From assembly GCF_031143425.1 (NCBI RefSeq), contig NC_090450.1:170857272-170921271 (forward strand): 64,000 nt of DNA. Direction: 5' to 3'. Shown here in pieces: positions 31,661-42,507 of the stretch. The stretch's first letter is position 1. Each line of letters starts with the position of its first letter. Both the position numbers and the translations under genes were made by a program. This DNA comes from Pleurodeles waltl (taxonomy: Eukaryota > Chordata > Amphibia > Caudata > Salamandridae). The notes beneath the pieces are model-generated. The model saw nothing but the letters and a program-made list of their open reading frames with translations. It was not told the origin of the DNA and searched no databases.

Positions 31661-32824
31661 ACATCAGGAGTCGTTAACTGAACTCCAACAGTTTTGTGAC
31701 GTATTCAAGGGTATAGGCTGTTTGCGTAATCGAGAGGTAAAGCTACACATAGACAAGGCCGTGCAGCCTGTAGTGCTCCGGCACCAATGCATTGCGTTCC
31801 AACTAAGACCACAGTTGGAAAAAGAATTGAACAAACTTGAAGCAGCTGGCATCATAGAATGAGGCACCTGGCCCACGCCCTGGGTATCTCCGATTGTGGT
31901 CGCGCGGAAGCCCATACAACCAGGGGAAGTACTCATCTGTGTTGACATGCACCTCCCCAACGTCTCCATCAAGTGCGAAAGACATCTGACCCCCATGACA
32001 GATGACATGATCGGCGAACTAAGTGGCGCCTGCTGGTTCTCCAAACTAGGCGCTCCGGAAACCATTAATTGGTTCTAGCAAAGGAATCACGCTATATAAT
32101 GACGTTTTCAATGCATGTAGGATTAAGGTGCTACAAAAGGCTCAACTCTGACATCTCCAGTGCTGCAGAAGTTTTTCAAAATGTAATCGACGAGCTTCTG
32201 CCAGATCTGTCTTGCACTATCAATGTCAGCGATGACATCTTAGTCCATGCAGCAACCATCCCTGAGCATAACGCCAGGCTCAAGAGTGTGCTACATCGGA
32301 TCCAAGAAGCTGGTCTAACTCTCCACCGCCAAAAGTGTGAATTCCTCACCCGCCGAATCCAATTTTTTGCAAATGTACTCTCTGCAGATGGCGTTGCACC
32401 TGATCCTGAGACGGTACAAGGCATTAAGAATGTGCCCCCACTGGCCACTGTGACTGAAATTCAAAGTTTTCTGGGTATGGTCAACTACTGTAGCCGCTGC
32501 ATTAAAGACCTTTCTATGCTAACACAGCCACTCAGAAACCTTACAAAATCCTTGGAGCTGTGGGTGTGGGAGTCGGCTCAGCAAAGTGTCTTTGAAGCCA
32601 CCAAGGATGATTTGTCTAGTGATACTATACTCCGATATTTTGATCCACGCAAAGACACTAAGATTGCAGTCGACGCTGGTCCAAAAGGTTTAGGAGCCAT
32701 GCTGCTTCAAAAACAGGGCAGCGATGAATGGTCACCAGTGGCATTTGGGAGCCGGTCATTGACTTACACTGAACAACAGTACTCGAAAATCGAGAAAGAG
32801 GCCAATGATGTACACTGCGGATAG
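31661..32824 (+). pseudogene. Ty3/gypsy reverse transcriptase
   Basis: RT fingers are visible as LRPQLEKELNKLEAAGIIE (to 31860), then a stop at 31861, then the TPWVSPIVVARKP block (31880-31910). The region with the first catalytic Asp is disturbed by frameshifts near 32040-32070. From 32069 the reading is clean: a FSMHVGLRCYKRL block, the catalytic box VSDDILVH (aspartates at 32231-32236), LTLHRQKCEF, SFLGMVNYCSR, and the RNase H start IAVDAGPKGLGAMLLQ. The open frame ends at 32824, where part of RNase H is deleted. The element is closest to the K02A2.6-type gypsy group by wording. Confidence 0.85.
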
Positions 32825-32967
32825 AAAAGTGGATGCTCCAATTGCAGGACTATCGATGTCATCTGGAATATCGTCCAGGGTCAGATAACCCAGCTGACTA
32901 CTTGTCTCGCCATCCATGAGCCGCCACTGAAAGCGAGGTCCATGAAGCTCAGGAAACTGAGGAGTAT
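32825..32967 (+). pseudogene. Ty3/gypsy RNase H end, internally deleted
   Basis: Short frames contain KWMLQLQDY, EYRPGSDNPADYLS-like and SRHP words, which normally follow RNase H by about 45 residues after the point where the upstream frame stops. The missing middle indicates a deletion inside the RNase H domain at about 32820. Confidence 0.7.
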
Positions 32968-33848
32968 GTGAGGTACGTGTCTGACAGATCGCAACCAATA
33001 CTGGTCTTGACTGAAATGATAATTCAGGCGATGTCCAAAGATGACTGTCTTCAAAAAACTCTGCAAGCGGTCCCCTCATACCAATGGCATGTTTTCAAGA
33101 AGCAATTGACATCACTCATACCAGCCTCTAAATGGATAATGAAAAGCCTCTATCATGTTCGCAATGAACTGTCTGTTGACCCCGATGGGTGTTTGCTGCG
33201 AGGCTGCCGGCTGGTCATTCTATCATCCGTCACTGATCGGGTGGTCCAGTTAGCACACCATGGACACCAGGGAATGGTGAAAACTAAAAGTTGTTTACGA
33301 ACAAAAGTATGGTTTCCCCTAATGGATGATCAGGTGGAGAATGTAGTACGGTTGTGTCAATGTGTCAAGCTTCCAGGGACCCTAGCAGGCCTGTTCCCAT
33401 AGAAACTGATCCAGAGCCACAACAACCATGGGTTTCTGCCAGTTTCTACTTTGGGAGTCTACCTGACGGCCAACACACCATGGTAATGATTGATGATTTT
33501 TCCACATACCCCGAGGTAGAAATCATCCCCACTCTCACCACTTACGTTGTGATTCCCAGAATTGAGAAGATTATAGCCACACATGGTCTCATCTCTGAAA
33601 TAAGGATGGAAATGGTCCTCCCTTCCAGAGCAAGGCGCTTGCATCGTGCTTTGAGATCACTGGTATCCGGCATCGGCGGATCACACCAAGATGGCCACAA
33701 GCAAACGGGGAGGTCGAAAGATTCATAAGGACTTTAAACAAAGTAGTTCGTATTGCTGCAGCAAGTGGACAGTCAAGTGAATATGCCATATATTCCTTCC
33801 TACGGAATTATCGACAGACTCCACATTCTACTACTGGCCAAGATCCTG
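32968..33848 (+). pseudogene. Ty3/gypsy integrase, N-terminal and core domains
   Basis: The zinc domain shows VVQLAHHGHQGMVKTKSCLR, then VWFPLMDDQVENVVRLCQC, an H-H-C-C pattern, at 33240-33362. The frame shifts near 33400. The catalytic core continues with MVMIDDFSTYPEVEII (33483-33530, first catalytic Asp), and after another shift the RWPQANGEVERFIRTLNK block (about 33690-33740, catalytic Glu) and YRQTPHSTTGQDP (about 33810-33848). The gypsy reading stops at about 33848, where retrovirus-linked sequence begins. The C-terminal domain lies 11 kb away at 45030. Confidence 0.85.
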
Positions 33849-34938
33849 GACATGTTTCTCTAGGTTGGGTAGTTGTGGACTCTATTCCTCATCACTGGCA
33901 GTGGGTGCCTGAGGCTATGGATGGTTTTCGGGTTCACCAGCTCTACTTTGATCTCACCAACTGCTGGACTGGGGGCCCTGTCTGTCTCCATGAGGTGATT
34001 TGCGCACTTTTTAAAGAGGTAAGGGAGTTACCAACATTTAAGTAAAAATCCCTGATTTCGTGGGGATGGATGGGACTCAGTTGTTTGGCATTAAGGTGGA
34101 TAAAGTACAAGGTCTGTTCCTTTTATTTTATAAAGACATTTACAATTTTGACACTATAATGGATATAATTTTGGTGTTTGCATGCAAGATTGTGTATGAA
34201 TTGATACAATATTAAGGGATCCCGGTGGTAAGTCCAGAAGATACAGGGAACTTGACTAATTAGTCAAAAGTGGTCAAGAGTAGTGTTGGACTTGGGGCTG
34301 AGGAATCAGTGTATGTTCTAAAGAACACTCAAGTCAACCTAACCCAGACCTTAATTCTGGAAGTCACAATTTGTAGTTCCAAATAGTGAAAAGTTGTCCC
34401 CTCTATGAATCCGGAGGGAAGTGACCAGTAGTATATTGTTTGCGCTAGTATGAAATTAAGAATTACTGTGTATATATATGCATGTATAGATAGAAATGTG
34501 GCCACATAATAATGTCAATATAGAAGTTTATGTTATTTAGTGTATAATTTAGGAATAAGTATCAGACCTCTATTCTTATGAAGGTTAAATTATAACAGTA
34601 TACTCAAAAGTAAAGTAATTGACTGGACTGGGCAAATGTCCCAAAAAAGTTAACTAATTAATTCCACATCCCTGAATTAATTATTCATTTTTATAACGGT
34701 CAGGCTGTCACCCTCTGCAACAGAACTGACTTCAGTAGACCAGCAATATAAATACCATAGAATCATTTTTTTAAGTTAGAAGTTTATGAATGCCTAGGTA
34801 TTTATTGTACATCACCTCTAGGCCTTAAAACAACCTACATTGACATAAGAGAAATGCCCGTTAGACAATTAAAAATATTTATTCGAAGAACTAATACAAG
34901 GACATTGTCCTCCAAGTTAAATGTAGTGTAGTAGCCTC
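33849..34938 (+). other. Unassigned upstream part of the nested retrovirus
   Basis: AT-rich non-coding sequence between the broken gypsy integrase and the first retroviral frame. I searched by eye for a copy of the 3' LTR (44219-45027) and did not find one. It may be the retroviral leader after a deletion that removed the 5' LTR and part of the gypsy integrase. No primer-binding site could be fixed. Confidence 0.5.
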
Positions 34939-35430
34939 ATGAACCCCATAACAAATACTGACACTACTAACTATTATCCCCATTATGAAACTATAGAGCC
35001 TCAAGATTGGAGGCAAGATGAATTATCAAACAGTATAGACTGGGACATATACACATATCTTGAGGGTATACAAATAGAAGAAGAATTATCAGCTACTATA
35101 CATACAAATATATTTAACTACCTTTCATATAGTTGTGAACAGGACCTTCACATAATTAAAATAAAAGAGTTTGTTTTGAAATCTACAAACCTGTTGCATT
35201 TGTCTTTCCAGAGTGAGGCATCCCTTGGAAGTCCTCTAATATATTCCGTTTCATTTTTCATGTGTGACACTGGTGCTACTTTGTCGCCAGAAAGTGAATA
35301 TATTGAAGTCACTACAATTTTTCAGTGGAACCATGGGCAACAGTCATGTGAATTCCCTGCAATAATAACAGACTCATATTTAGAATTAGACCTCCTATTG
35401 TATGCATTTATTAGGGACCTCCCAGTGTGA
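34939..35430 (+). CDS. Unrecognised 163-residue ORF upstream of retroviral gag
   Basis: I do not recognise this protein. It is open for 163 codons in sequence that is clearly AT-rich, where chance frames of that length are rare, and it has the same strand as the retrovirus and lies about 300 bp before the gag matrix region. The N-terminal half is acidic and tyrosine-rich. There is no signal peptide or membrane segment. A DTGA word occurs at about residue 111, but it lacks the flanking hydrophobic pattern and the late ILG-type block of a retroviral protease, so I do not call it one. Possible explanations are a retroviral accessory gene 5' of gag, as some fish epsilonretroviruses have, or unrelated sequence captured in the leader. 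Low certainty. Confidence 0.4.
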   Translation: MNPITNTDTTNYYPHYETIEPQDWRQDELSNSIDWDIYTYLEGIQIEEELSATIHTNIFNYLSYSCEQDLHIIKIKEFVLKSTNLLHLSFQSEASLGSPLIYSVSFFMCDTGATLSPESEYIEVTTIFQWNHGQQSCEFPAIITDSYLELDLLLYAFIRDLPV

Positions 35431-35723
35431 AATTTAGGATATGAGTAACTTAGAAACATGTATATATATATATCACAATAACATTATTGTTTGTGGTGTC
35501 AGGCAAACAAACTACTTAGGTCACACATAAATGCACCTACCCAATAGATATAAAAATGAACAAAGTCTTTCAGAGATTAGGGATATATATATATATCTGA
35601 TGTTCACCTTCACAGCCTAATAAGAGTTTATGTGAAGTCTGGGAATACCCCCGGAAGTAAATAGAAGTCCATTTAGAGTGTAAACCATATAGTACAAAAG
35701 ATTAAGTTCACTAAACAGACAAG

Positions 35724-36280
35724 GGGTTTCCTTTAGAACACATGGTTAAAGTGTTCTCAGGAGACAAGGACAGGATAGGAAAATACTGTAAGGAATGGCA
35801 CAAAGTAACATTAAAACTTGCACATGTGTGGCCCAAATAGGGTACATTTGATAATGCAATAGAACACATGGCCACCTTCCTACAGAGTAAATTAAAGCAA
35901 AATAAACTAGAGAAAAGGAAGATCACACTAGACCTATGGAGGGCCTTTTGTGAAACACACATGAGTGAGTCAAAGACAAACCCTCCCTTTGGCTCCTCCA
36001 CCCCCCTATCAAGACGTGCAATTAAGGTTAGGCAGTGCAAAGGTACAGGGCATGTATACGATGCAACCTGGTGCCCCACACTCACTACTCACCTCTTCAC
36101 ATCCCCCTGCTGTGGGATATACAGACCTCGTGTATAGCCCACCATTAGAATCTTTTTTTGAACATAGAGAATATGTCCACCTATCTCCATGTCCTCAAAT
36201 GGCCAGTACACCACGGGAAGTGTTAGGTTGGGACAGTACTAAATTCATAGGGACAGTAGATGTCAAGTATACCTAATGAG
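35724..36280 (+). pseudogene. Endogenous retrovirus gag: matrix and late domain
   Basis: The reading has the look of a gammaretrovirus-like matrix: basic, with a K-W/WH-x-x-x block, a WP word and then KLKQNKLEKRKITLDLWRAF near 35885-35945. A stop interrupts it at about 35838. The frame shifts near 35990, and the second frame carries a PPPPY late-domain motif (35995-36009), which recruits the host budding machinery. The proline-rich tail continues to 36276. Matrix followed by PPPY is the gag layout of gamma/epsilon-type retroviruses. It is non-functional because of the stop and shift. Confidence 0.65.
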
Positions 36281-36644
36281 GGGTCAAGAGAGGCACAGAG
36301 AATGGATGGGGCTAGAAAAAAAGAAGGTGTTTTGTAAAAACCAAGTACCAACAATAAAAAGGAGACAAGAAGGCTAGCTTACACACCAGAAAGTCCTCCC
36401 ACAGAATGCTGGAGGTTCATGCACCCAGGAGCAGAGGAGACTAGTGTAGGCAAGGGGGTCACAGTGCAGGAAGATGGATGGGTAGACCAAATAGCGACTC
36501 ACTGGGCCACAAATGATTGAACAAGAAGGACTAGAGGACACAGTCTCCACACATAGCAGCTTAGGTGAAGAAGATCTGGATTTAGAAAAATCCTACAAAG
36601 GATCAGAGGTGGCATAAGATGACATCACTGAACATGTTAAGAGA
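36281..36644 (+). other. Endogenous retrovirus gag linker, no open frame
   Basis: Stop-rich sequence between the late domain and the capsid region. Proline-, glycine- and acid-rich words can be read in short frames, as expected for the p12-like linker of gag, but I cannot annotate it more closely. Confidence 0.4.
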
Positions 36645-37804
36645 ATGTCCCTTCATGAGGACCATAACAGGGAACAGTCACAATATGCCTGCGAGGGAGA
36701 AGAAAACAATAAGACAGGACAGACTTTACAAAAGAAGCCAAAAGAATTAAAGAGATTAGTATTTGATGGGGCGCATGACCGCCCATATGAGAGAAAGGGA
36801 ACATTTGATATGGCAGTTCAAATGACACTGAGGAAAGACATGGCACATGCATTCCCTGTATGCTAATTTGACGCCCACTGAAATAGTAGCTCAGTATGAA
36901 AGTAGTTTGTATAATGTTGTCCCTTTTACTGACAACCTAGCAGGTTGGACAGAAGGATTGTCATCACAGATGACACCATGGCCGCAAGAGGGTTCCTTTG
37001 AACCCCGAGACATGGCTAATGCAGAAATTTATATTTTTCAGGGCACAGGGGATCCTTAGTGCGATTATCCCTATATGCAGAAAAGTCTAACAGTGTGGCA
37101 GAAATATGCTTGTAAGTATGACTCGTCACCCTACTGGCAATAGGACTACAGTCCTGTCACAACTTCCCTTGATATGCAAGGGCCCAGGGGCACCTCAGTA
37201 TATACCATGGCCCCAGATGGACAAAGAAAATCTTAAAAAACACTTGCCACAACTTGCTGAGGGTGCTGGGAAATGGATAGCAGCTCTGGAAAAACATACT
37301 GCAGGGATTACTCTTGCAATTGGGAACATTAAGAGTTTACTAAGTTCCGTTATAGGAGATGAGACAGACCTACTGTTCAAAAAGGCAGGTGTAAAGGATG
37401 TGACATTGATCAACCCAAAATGTGATGGGGCACCCTTTAATAGAGTAAGGGAAATTGTTTGGAAACAACTGAGGAAAATGTATCCAGACAGGCCAGACAT
37501 TGGGTCCCTTATGGCACAAACAATGCAGCCAAATGAGGACCCAGCCCAATTCCTTAGCAGAGTGAAACAAAAATGGACACAGGAAGTGGGGGAGAGTTGG
37601 GATGTAACTGGACAGAATGCAATACTATTTTACAATGTAGTAAAAAAGGGTCTGCCAGTTGAAGTGCAGGATAAATTAGATAATATAGTGGCCTTAGAGG
37701 CCAAACCATGGATAGCGATACAAGCACACATAATACATTTTTGTAAGAAGAGACAAGAAAAGGAAATGAGCGAGAAAGATAAAAATAGAGAAAGCAGCAG
37801 CTAA
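36645..37804 (+). pseudogene. Endogenous retrovirus gag: capsid
   Basis: Three overlapping frames (36645-36866, 36847-37059, 37106-37804) make up the capsid. The last, 232 codons long, includes the major homology region: Q at the start, P-N-E-D-P in the middle, and F-L-S-R-V about ten residues on (roughly 37515-37575), which fits the QGxxExxxxxFxxR pattern of gammaretrovirus-like gag. It ends in a highly charged K/E-rich segment, as gamma-type capsids do before nucleocapsid. Two frameshifts break the gene. Confidence 0.8.
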
Positions 37805-38356
37805 ATTGGTCCAGCAGAAACTGGCTAAGAATACAGAGGAAGGAATTGCCACTGCCACCACCCAGTTAGCTGCAGTGTCCCTGGGAGTGCCCCCTTCAGG
37901 CACCCCAATGCAACCCTACCAGTATGCCCAGAGAAGCAATAACAGGAATAATGGAAGAGGAGGGCGAGGAAGGTTTGGGGAAATAGAGTAAGCACATTCC
38001 AGAGTGGACAGACATGCCACTATTGCAAGATGGCATGACATTTCATTAGAGACTGTAGGTTTAAAAAGGAAGATGAACTTAGCAACCAGACAAGGGCAAA
38101 TTATGGCCAACAAATGGCACCACCTGGTGGCATTGTAGCACAACCTGCCATGAGTCCCCAAGTGATATATCTCCCACAGCCCCAAATACAACTGCAACCT
38201 CAATCACAGATACAGCCTCAGCAGTTACAGCAATCAGTGCCCCAAATACAGTATGTGCCTGAGCAGACAGTGCAGCCCACCTTGCAGCACCAGAACTTAC
38301 AAGGATGGGTAACTGTCAGGGGAGGGAACCCATTCCAGCAAAACTACATTGGATGA
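37805..38356 (+). pseudogene. Endogenous retrovirus gag: nucleocapsid and Gln/Pro-rich tail
   Basis: A single C-x2-C-x4-H-x4-C zinc knuckle can be read at about 38013-38055, with an in-frame stop at the sixth position of the knuckle. It follows an Arg/Gly-rich stretch near 37935-37985. The frame 38114-38356 is extremely rich in Gln and Pro, an unusual tail for a gamma-type gag. One knuckle, not two, supports a gamma/epsilon-like rather than lentivirus-like affinity. Confidence 0.7.
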
Positions 38357-38389
38357 TATGCCCAATGAAGGTGCCCAAAGAGAAGTCTC

Positions 38390-39046
38390 ATGTGTCCAGT
38401 TTTATCGGTAACCCATAGGCCAGATGAGGAACCCACTGGGATGGTAGCCATAAATGACAAGGAGTACACCTTTCTCATCCACACTTGGGCCACTAGGTGC
38501 TGTATCCGTGAGAGGGGACTGCCATTGTCAAATTTATCAATGGACACACAGGGGTTCTCCGGGGCTGTAATGAGGGTTCCATTCACTAAACCTGTGGAAA
38601 TGGAAATAGGGGGGAGGTATGTTGATGGATGGTTCTTATTCTCCCCAAATGCACCAGCTAATCTGCTAGGACGTGATCTCATGGCAAAATTAAACATGGC
38701 TATTCACTTTGAAGAGGATGTGACTATGATCTGTTCAAAACCTGGAGTATCTAGTACACGCATCATGACAATGATTACACACACCCCAGATGGTAACCAA
38801 CTTAGAGCCAGACCTGTAGATATTTTAGACTTTACTAGAGCAGTTTACACCATCATAGTAGAAACACCAGAACTGACAGGGAAGCTAGTTGAATTACCCA
38901 AGAGCTTTCTCTTTAGACAACAGGGCCCCTATTTGGAAATATTAGACAAAGACCTCATTCTTGAAATAGAGGCTTTAGAAGTGTCCCCCACCTATGGGAG
39001 GCTGATGGCAAGTGACCACATTGGTGCGATGTGTCATCTTTTATGA
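38390..39046 (+). pseudogene. Endogenous retrovirus protease and start of pol
   Basis: The retroviral aspartic protease fold can be followed from about 38440 to 38720: a beta-strand leading to the active-site box, a flap region, and the late block NLLGRDLMAKLNM (about 38654-38695). The active-site box, normally DTGA, reads HTWA (38480-38491), so the catalytic Asp and the Gly are both lost and this copy cannot be active. The following part of the frame leads into the RT. It overlaps the next frame by 35 bp. Confidence 0.8.
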
Positions 39047-40114
39047 TCCCAACATGCAGTTGGGTGACATTTCAGATGACCATTTGTTTGCTGATGACCT
39101 TAGAAGGGCAGAGATTGTTTTTCAAAACAGCGTACCTTTACGCACCACACTGGAGACAAGGCCTGTGATACCTATAAATGTCTCCAGTCCAATCAAAGAT
39201 AATGACCTTGCACAGGTGCCCTCCAACTTGTGGACAAAAGGCCCTTATGATGTAGGCCTCGTCCACACACCAGTATCATTCAGAATAATTTTGAAGGAAG
39301 GAGCAATACTGCCAAGAGTGAGACAATACCCTTTATCCAAAGAAGGAGAGGAGGGCATTGCACCTCTTATACAGACATTGGTGGAGCAGGGAGTCATATA
39401 CCCATGTGTATCCCCCTGCAACACCCCAATTTACCATATAAGGAAGGCCAAGGGAAATTTGTGGCGCATGATTCAAGACCTGCGCCCCCTAATGACATAG
39501 TGATAGCAGAATTCCCTGTAGTACCTAACCCTTCCATCATCCTAACCAACATACCCCAAGATGCTAAATACTTTTTAGTCATAGACTTGAAGAATGCATT
39601 TTTCAGCATTCCCCTGCACCAAGACAGTCACTATTTGACTGCATTTTTCTATGTTCACAGTACCTTCATTCCCGATTACATCAAGGGTACTGTGAGTCCC
39701 CTAGCGTCTTTAACAGGACGGTCAAGAATGACATCACCAATTTTCAATGTGACAGCAGTGTTGCAGTATGTCGATGACCTACTGATCTGTAGTCCAGCAG
39801 AGGAGCACTGTAGAAAGGATACTGTGTCCCTGTTGTGCACCCTTGCTCACAGAGGTTACAAGGTGGACAGGGACAAATTACAGTACTGCCAGGATTGCCT
39901 TGGGCAACTACTGTCAGCATCAGGCCGCCAAAATATGCCCGGGAGAGCAGAATCCATTCGGCAGATGACAGAGCCTGAGACTGTGAAAGGAATGCAGAAG
40001 TTCCTAGGCTTATATAATTATGTCAGACAATGGGTTTTTAAGTACAGTACTTTAATATCCCCACTGCTTGCATCTATCAAACAGGCGAAAACACAGAAAG
40101 ACAGGATAACATGA
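39012..40114 (+). pseudogene. Endogenous retrovirus reverse transcriptase
   Basis: Two frames (39012-39500 and 39404-40114) cover the RT. The first has the fingers with the Q-Y-P-L-S block and W-R-M-I-Q-D-L-R at its end. The second has VIDLKNAFFSIPL (first catalytic Asp), the YVDD box intact at 39767-39778, and the thumb block FLGLYNYVRQWV. Wording and the YVDD box place it with gamma/epsilon-type retroviruses rather than Ty3/gypsy. A frameshift near 39480 separates fingers from palm, and part of the palm between about 39660 and 39750 is shortened. Confidence 0.85.
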
Positions 40115-41002
40115 ACTATGGAGAAGGAACAAAGCTTCAGTAAGCTAAAAACAGAGATAATAAATGCACCAGTGTTAGGAACACCAGACTACAACAAATA
40201 GTTTTTTCTTTTTTTCCACTGTAATGGTCAGGTGAGGACGGCTGTCCTTACCCAAAAGTATCCTATAGACCACAAACCAATTGCATATTTTAGTGGCCTA
40301 ATTGATTCTGTCATGAAAAGCCATTACCCTTGTGAACAAGCACTAGCCACAGCATCCTTTGCAGTAGAGAAAAGTGCCCCCATTTTCATGGGTGCACCTC
40401 TGACACTGTATGCTGAACATGCTGTGTTTGCAATAATTCAGAAAACTAAAACAACACTAATAACACAGAGAGTATCAGATTATGAGATAATATTATCATT
40501 ACCATCCTTGAAGGTGATTAAATGCCACCTAATCAATCCTGCTACCTTCTTTGCACACCCCATTTCGGACACTGACGATGATGCCCATGATTGTGCCACA
40601 TATACTCCAGATGAGTGTAGCCAAGCAACAGAAGACCCCATTCCAGGTTGTGCTGTATATTTTGTGGATGGGTCTTCCACAATAGATCAGGACACATGGG
40701 TAAGACATACAGGTGCTGCAGTGGTCAGAGCGATGCAGCACAACTCTTCAGACACACTGCAGATAACCAAACAGATAACTTTGCCATTTCAATATTCAGC
40801 CCAGGCTGCTGAATCAGTAGCTTTAGTGGTAGCCCTCAAACAAGGGGAAGTAGAAACAATAACAGTATACTTTGATTCAGCCTATGTCACTATGACAGTG
40901 CATTCCAGCATTATGCAGTGGAACAGATGTGGATTTCTCAAGTCTGATAGAAGCCCTGTCATGCACCGCCCCCTTAGAGGGGTGGTGCATGACAGGACTT
41001 GA
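40115..41002 (+). pseudogene. Endogenous retrovirus connection and RNase H
   Basis: The frame 40232-41002 contains the connection region (YPIDHKPIAYFSGLID, near 40257-40305) and RNase H with the first catalytic Asp in YFVDGSS (about 40657-40677), the Glu in SAQAAESVALVVAL and an Asp in YFDSAYVTMTV. The end of the domain is disturbed near 40950-41002 by a small palindrome-like duplication and a frame change. RNase H degrades the RNA strand during reverse transcription. Confidence 0.8.
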
Positions 41003-42461
41003 TACAAGCTTTAACACTGCCACATGCAGTTGCAGTAGTGAAATGCGCAGCCCACACTAATGGTCAGGATTTTGTGTCCAGTGGAAAAGCTCTGGCTTAT
41101 TGGGCAGCCAAAGATGCAGCAACACACCCTCTTAGTGACACACATACCACAGTTCTGTCAGCTAGTGAAACATTGACACCTTCAGACCCTTTGAATACAT
41201 CCAGACATTACACAGAGACAGCTCATCTGCATGTAAGAGAGATACAAGAAAATGTCCCAGAGCATGAGAAACAGTTGTGGGAAGCCAGAGGATGCACACA
41301 GACAGGAACAGATTTACTAAACAGACAAATGTTAACAGGGAAGCCTGTCATGCCCCAAGCATTGCTACTGATAGCTCTAAACCAGTTACATATTCCTTCA
41401 CATTCTGCTAGAGACAATATGTCCCTCCAAATATGTCAGGATTGGTTTGTCCCTAACTTACATAAGATGATTACAATGTACATACACACCTGCACAGTGT
41501 GTTAGCAGTATTCACCAAGTCCCACCTTTAAGGTAATAGCTTCCACAATACCTCGCCCACGAGGTCCGTTTAAGGAACTGCACATTGATTACATCGATAT
41601 GATTGACAGATGCAATCATTATCGCTATCTTATAGTTGTAATTTTCCCATTCTCAAGGTGGATTGAAGCAGGACCTTGTGTTCACTGTGATGCCAAGTCT
41701 GCTGTTAATTTACTGATCTGTGAGGTAATACCGCAGGGGGGGGTGTCCCTGAGGGGATCAGATCCGACAATGGCACCCACTTCATCAATAATATATTTTC
41801 TCACCTCACCACTTTGTTAGGAATAACACACAAATTGTCCTCTGCTTATCATCCGCAAAGCAATGGAATTGTGGCGCGCCTTAATGGCCTCCTCAAGAAC
41901 AAAATAAGTAAACTATGTGGGACATTGAAAAATAAATGGCTATACTGTCTCCCATTAGCACTCTTTGCTCTGAGAAATACCCCAGGATCAGATCACCATT
42001 TGACTCCTCATCAAATAGTGACAGGTAGAACAATGAGTACATTTGTGCCATCAACTAGACATAAGTTGGAGACTGAGAGTGCACCTGAAGTTGTACAAAC
42101 TGAAATGAATGAATACATGTCTGAGCTAACCAAAGTTGCAAAGTTCTTCTCTAAACAGGTTACACGTGCAGCCAATAAGCGTGCCCACGCATCTCCTGTA
42201 AAGGATCAACAAACACCATTACCTTTAGGAACTTTAGTATGCATTCGCAATTTTGTTAGGAAGTGGAAAGACTGCAAATTTAATGGACCCTTCCCAGTGA
42301 TAGACAGCACGACTACAGCAGTGAAAGTCCAAGGCCACAAAGCATGGTACCACCTCCAGGACACCCACCTGGCCCCGACCATGCCATCCATCCCTTTGAC
42401 ACCGAGCAGGAAGAACAGGGGGGAGAACAGGAGAAGCAACCGGAGTAAAGCCTCCCTCTAA
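41003..42461 (+). pseudogene. Endogenous retrovirus integrase
   Basis: The zinc domain (H-x3-H ... C-x2-C) lies at about 41389-41505, where the frame ends in a stop. The core follows with HIDYIDM (first Asp, about 41583), a RWIEAGP block, and RSDNGTHF (second Asp, 41766-41768), then HPQSNGIVARLNG, where the catalytic Glu of the D,D-35-E triad is replaced by Ala (41874-41876). The C-terminal frame 41814-42461 holds the GPF-type domain (KFNGPFPVID) and a basic tail. A frameshift lies near 41740. The catalytic loss means no active integrase. Confidence 0.85.
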
Positions 42462-42507
42462 AGATCCAATATTAGACAATTCTTCTTTCAAGTTATGTAT
42501 TGTATGT

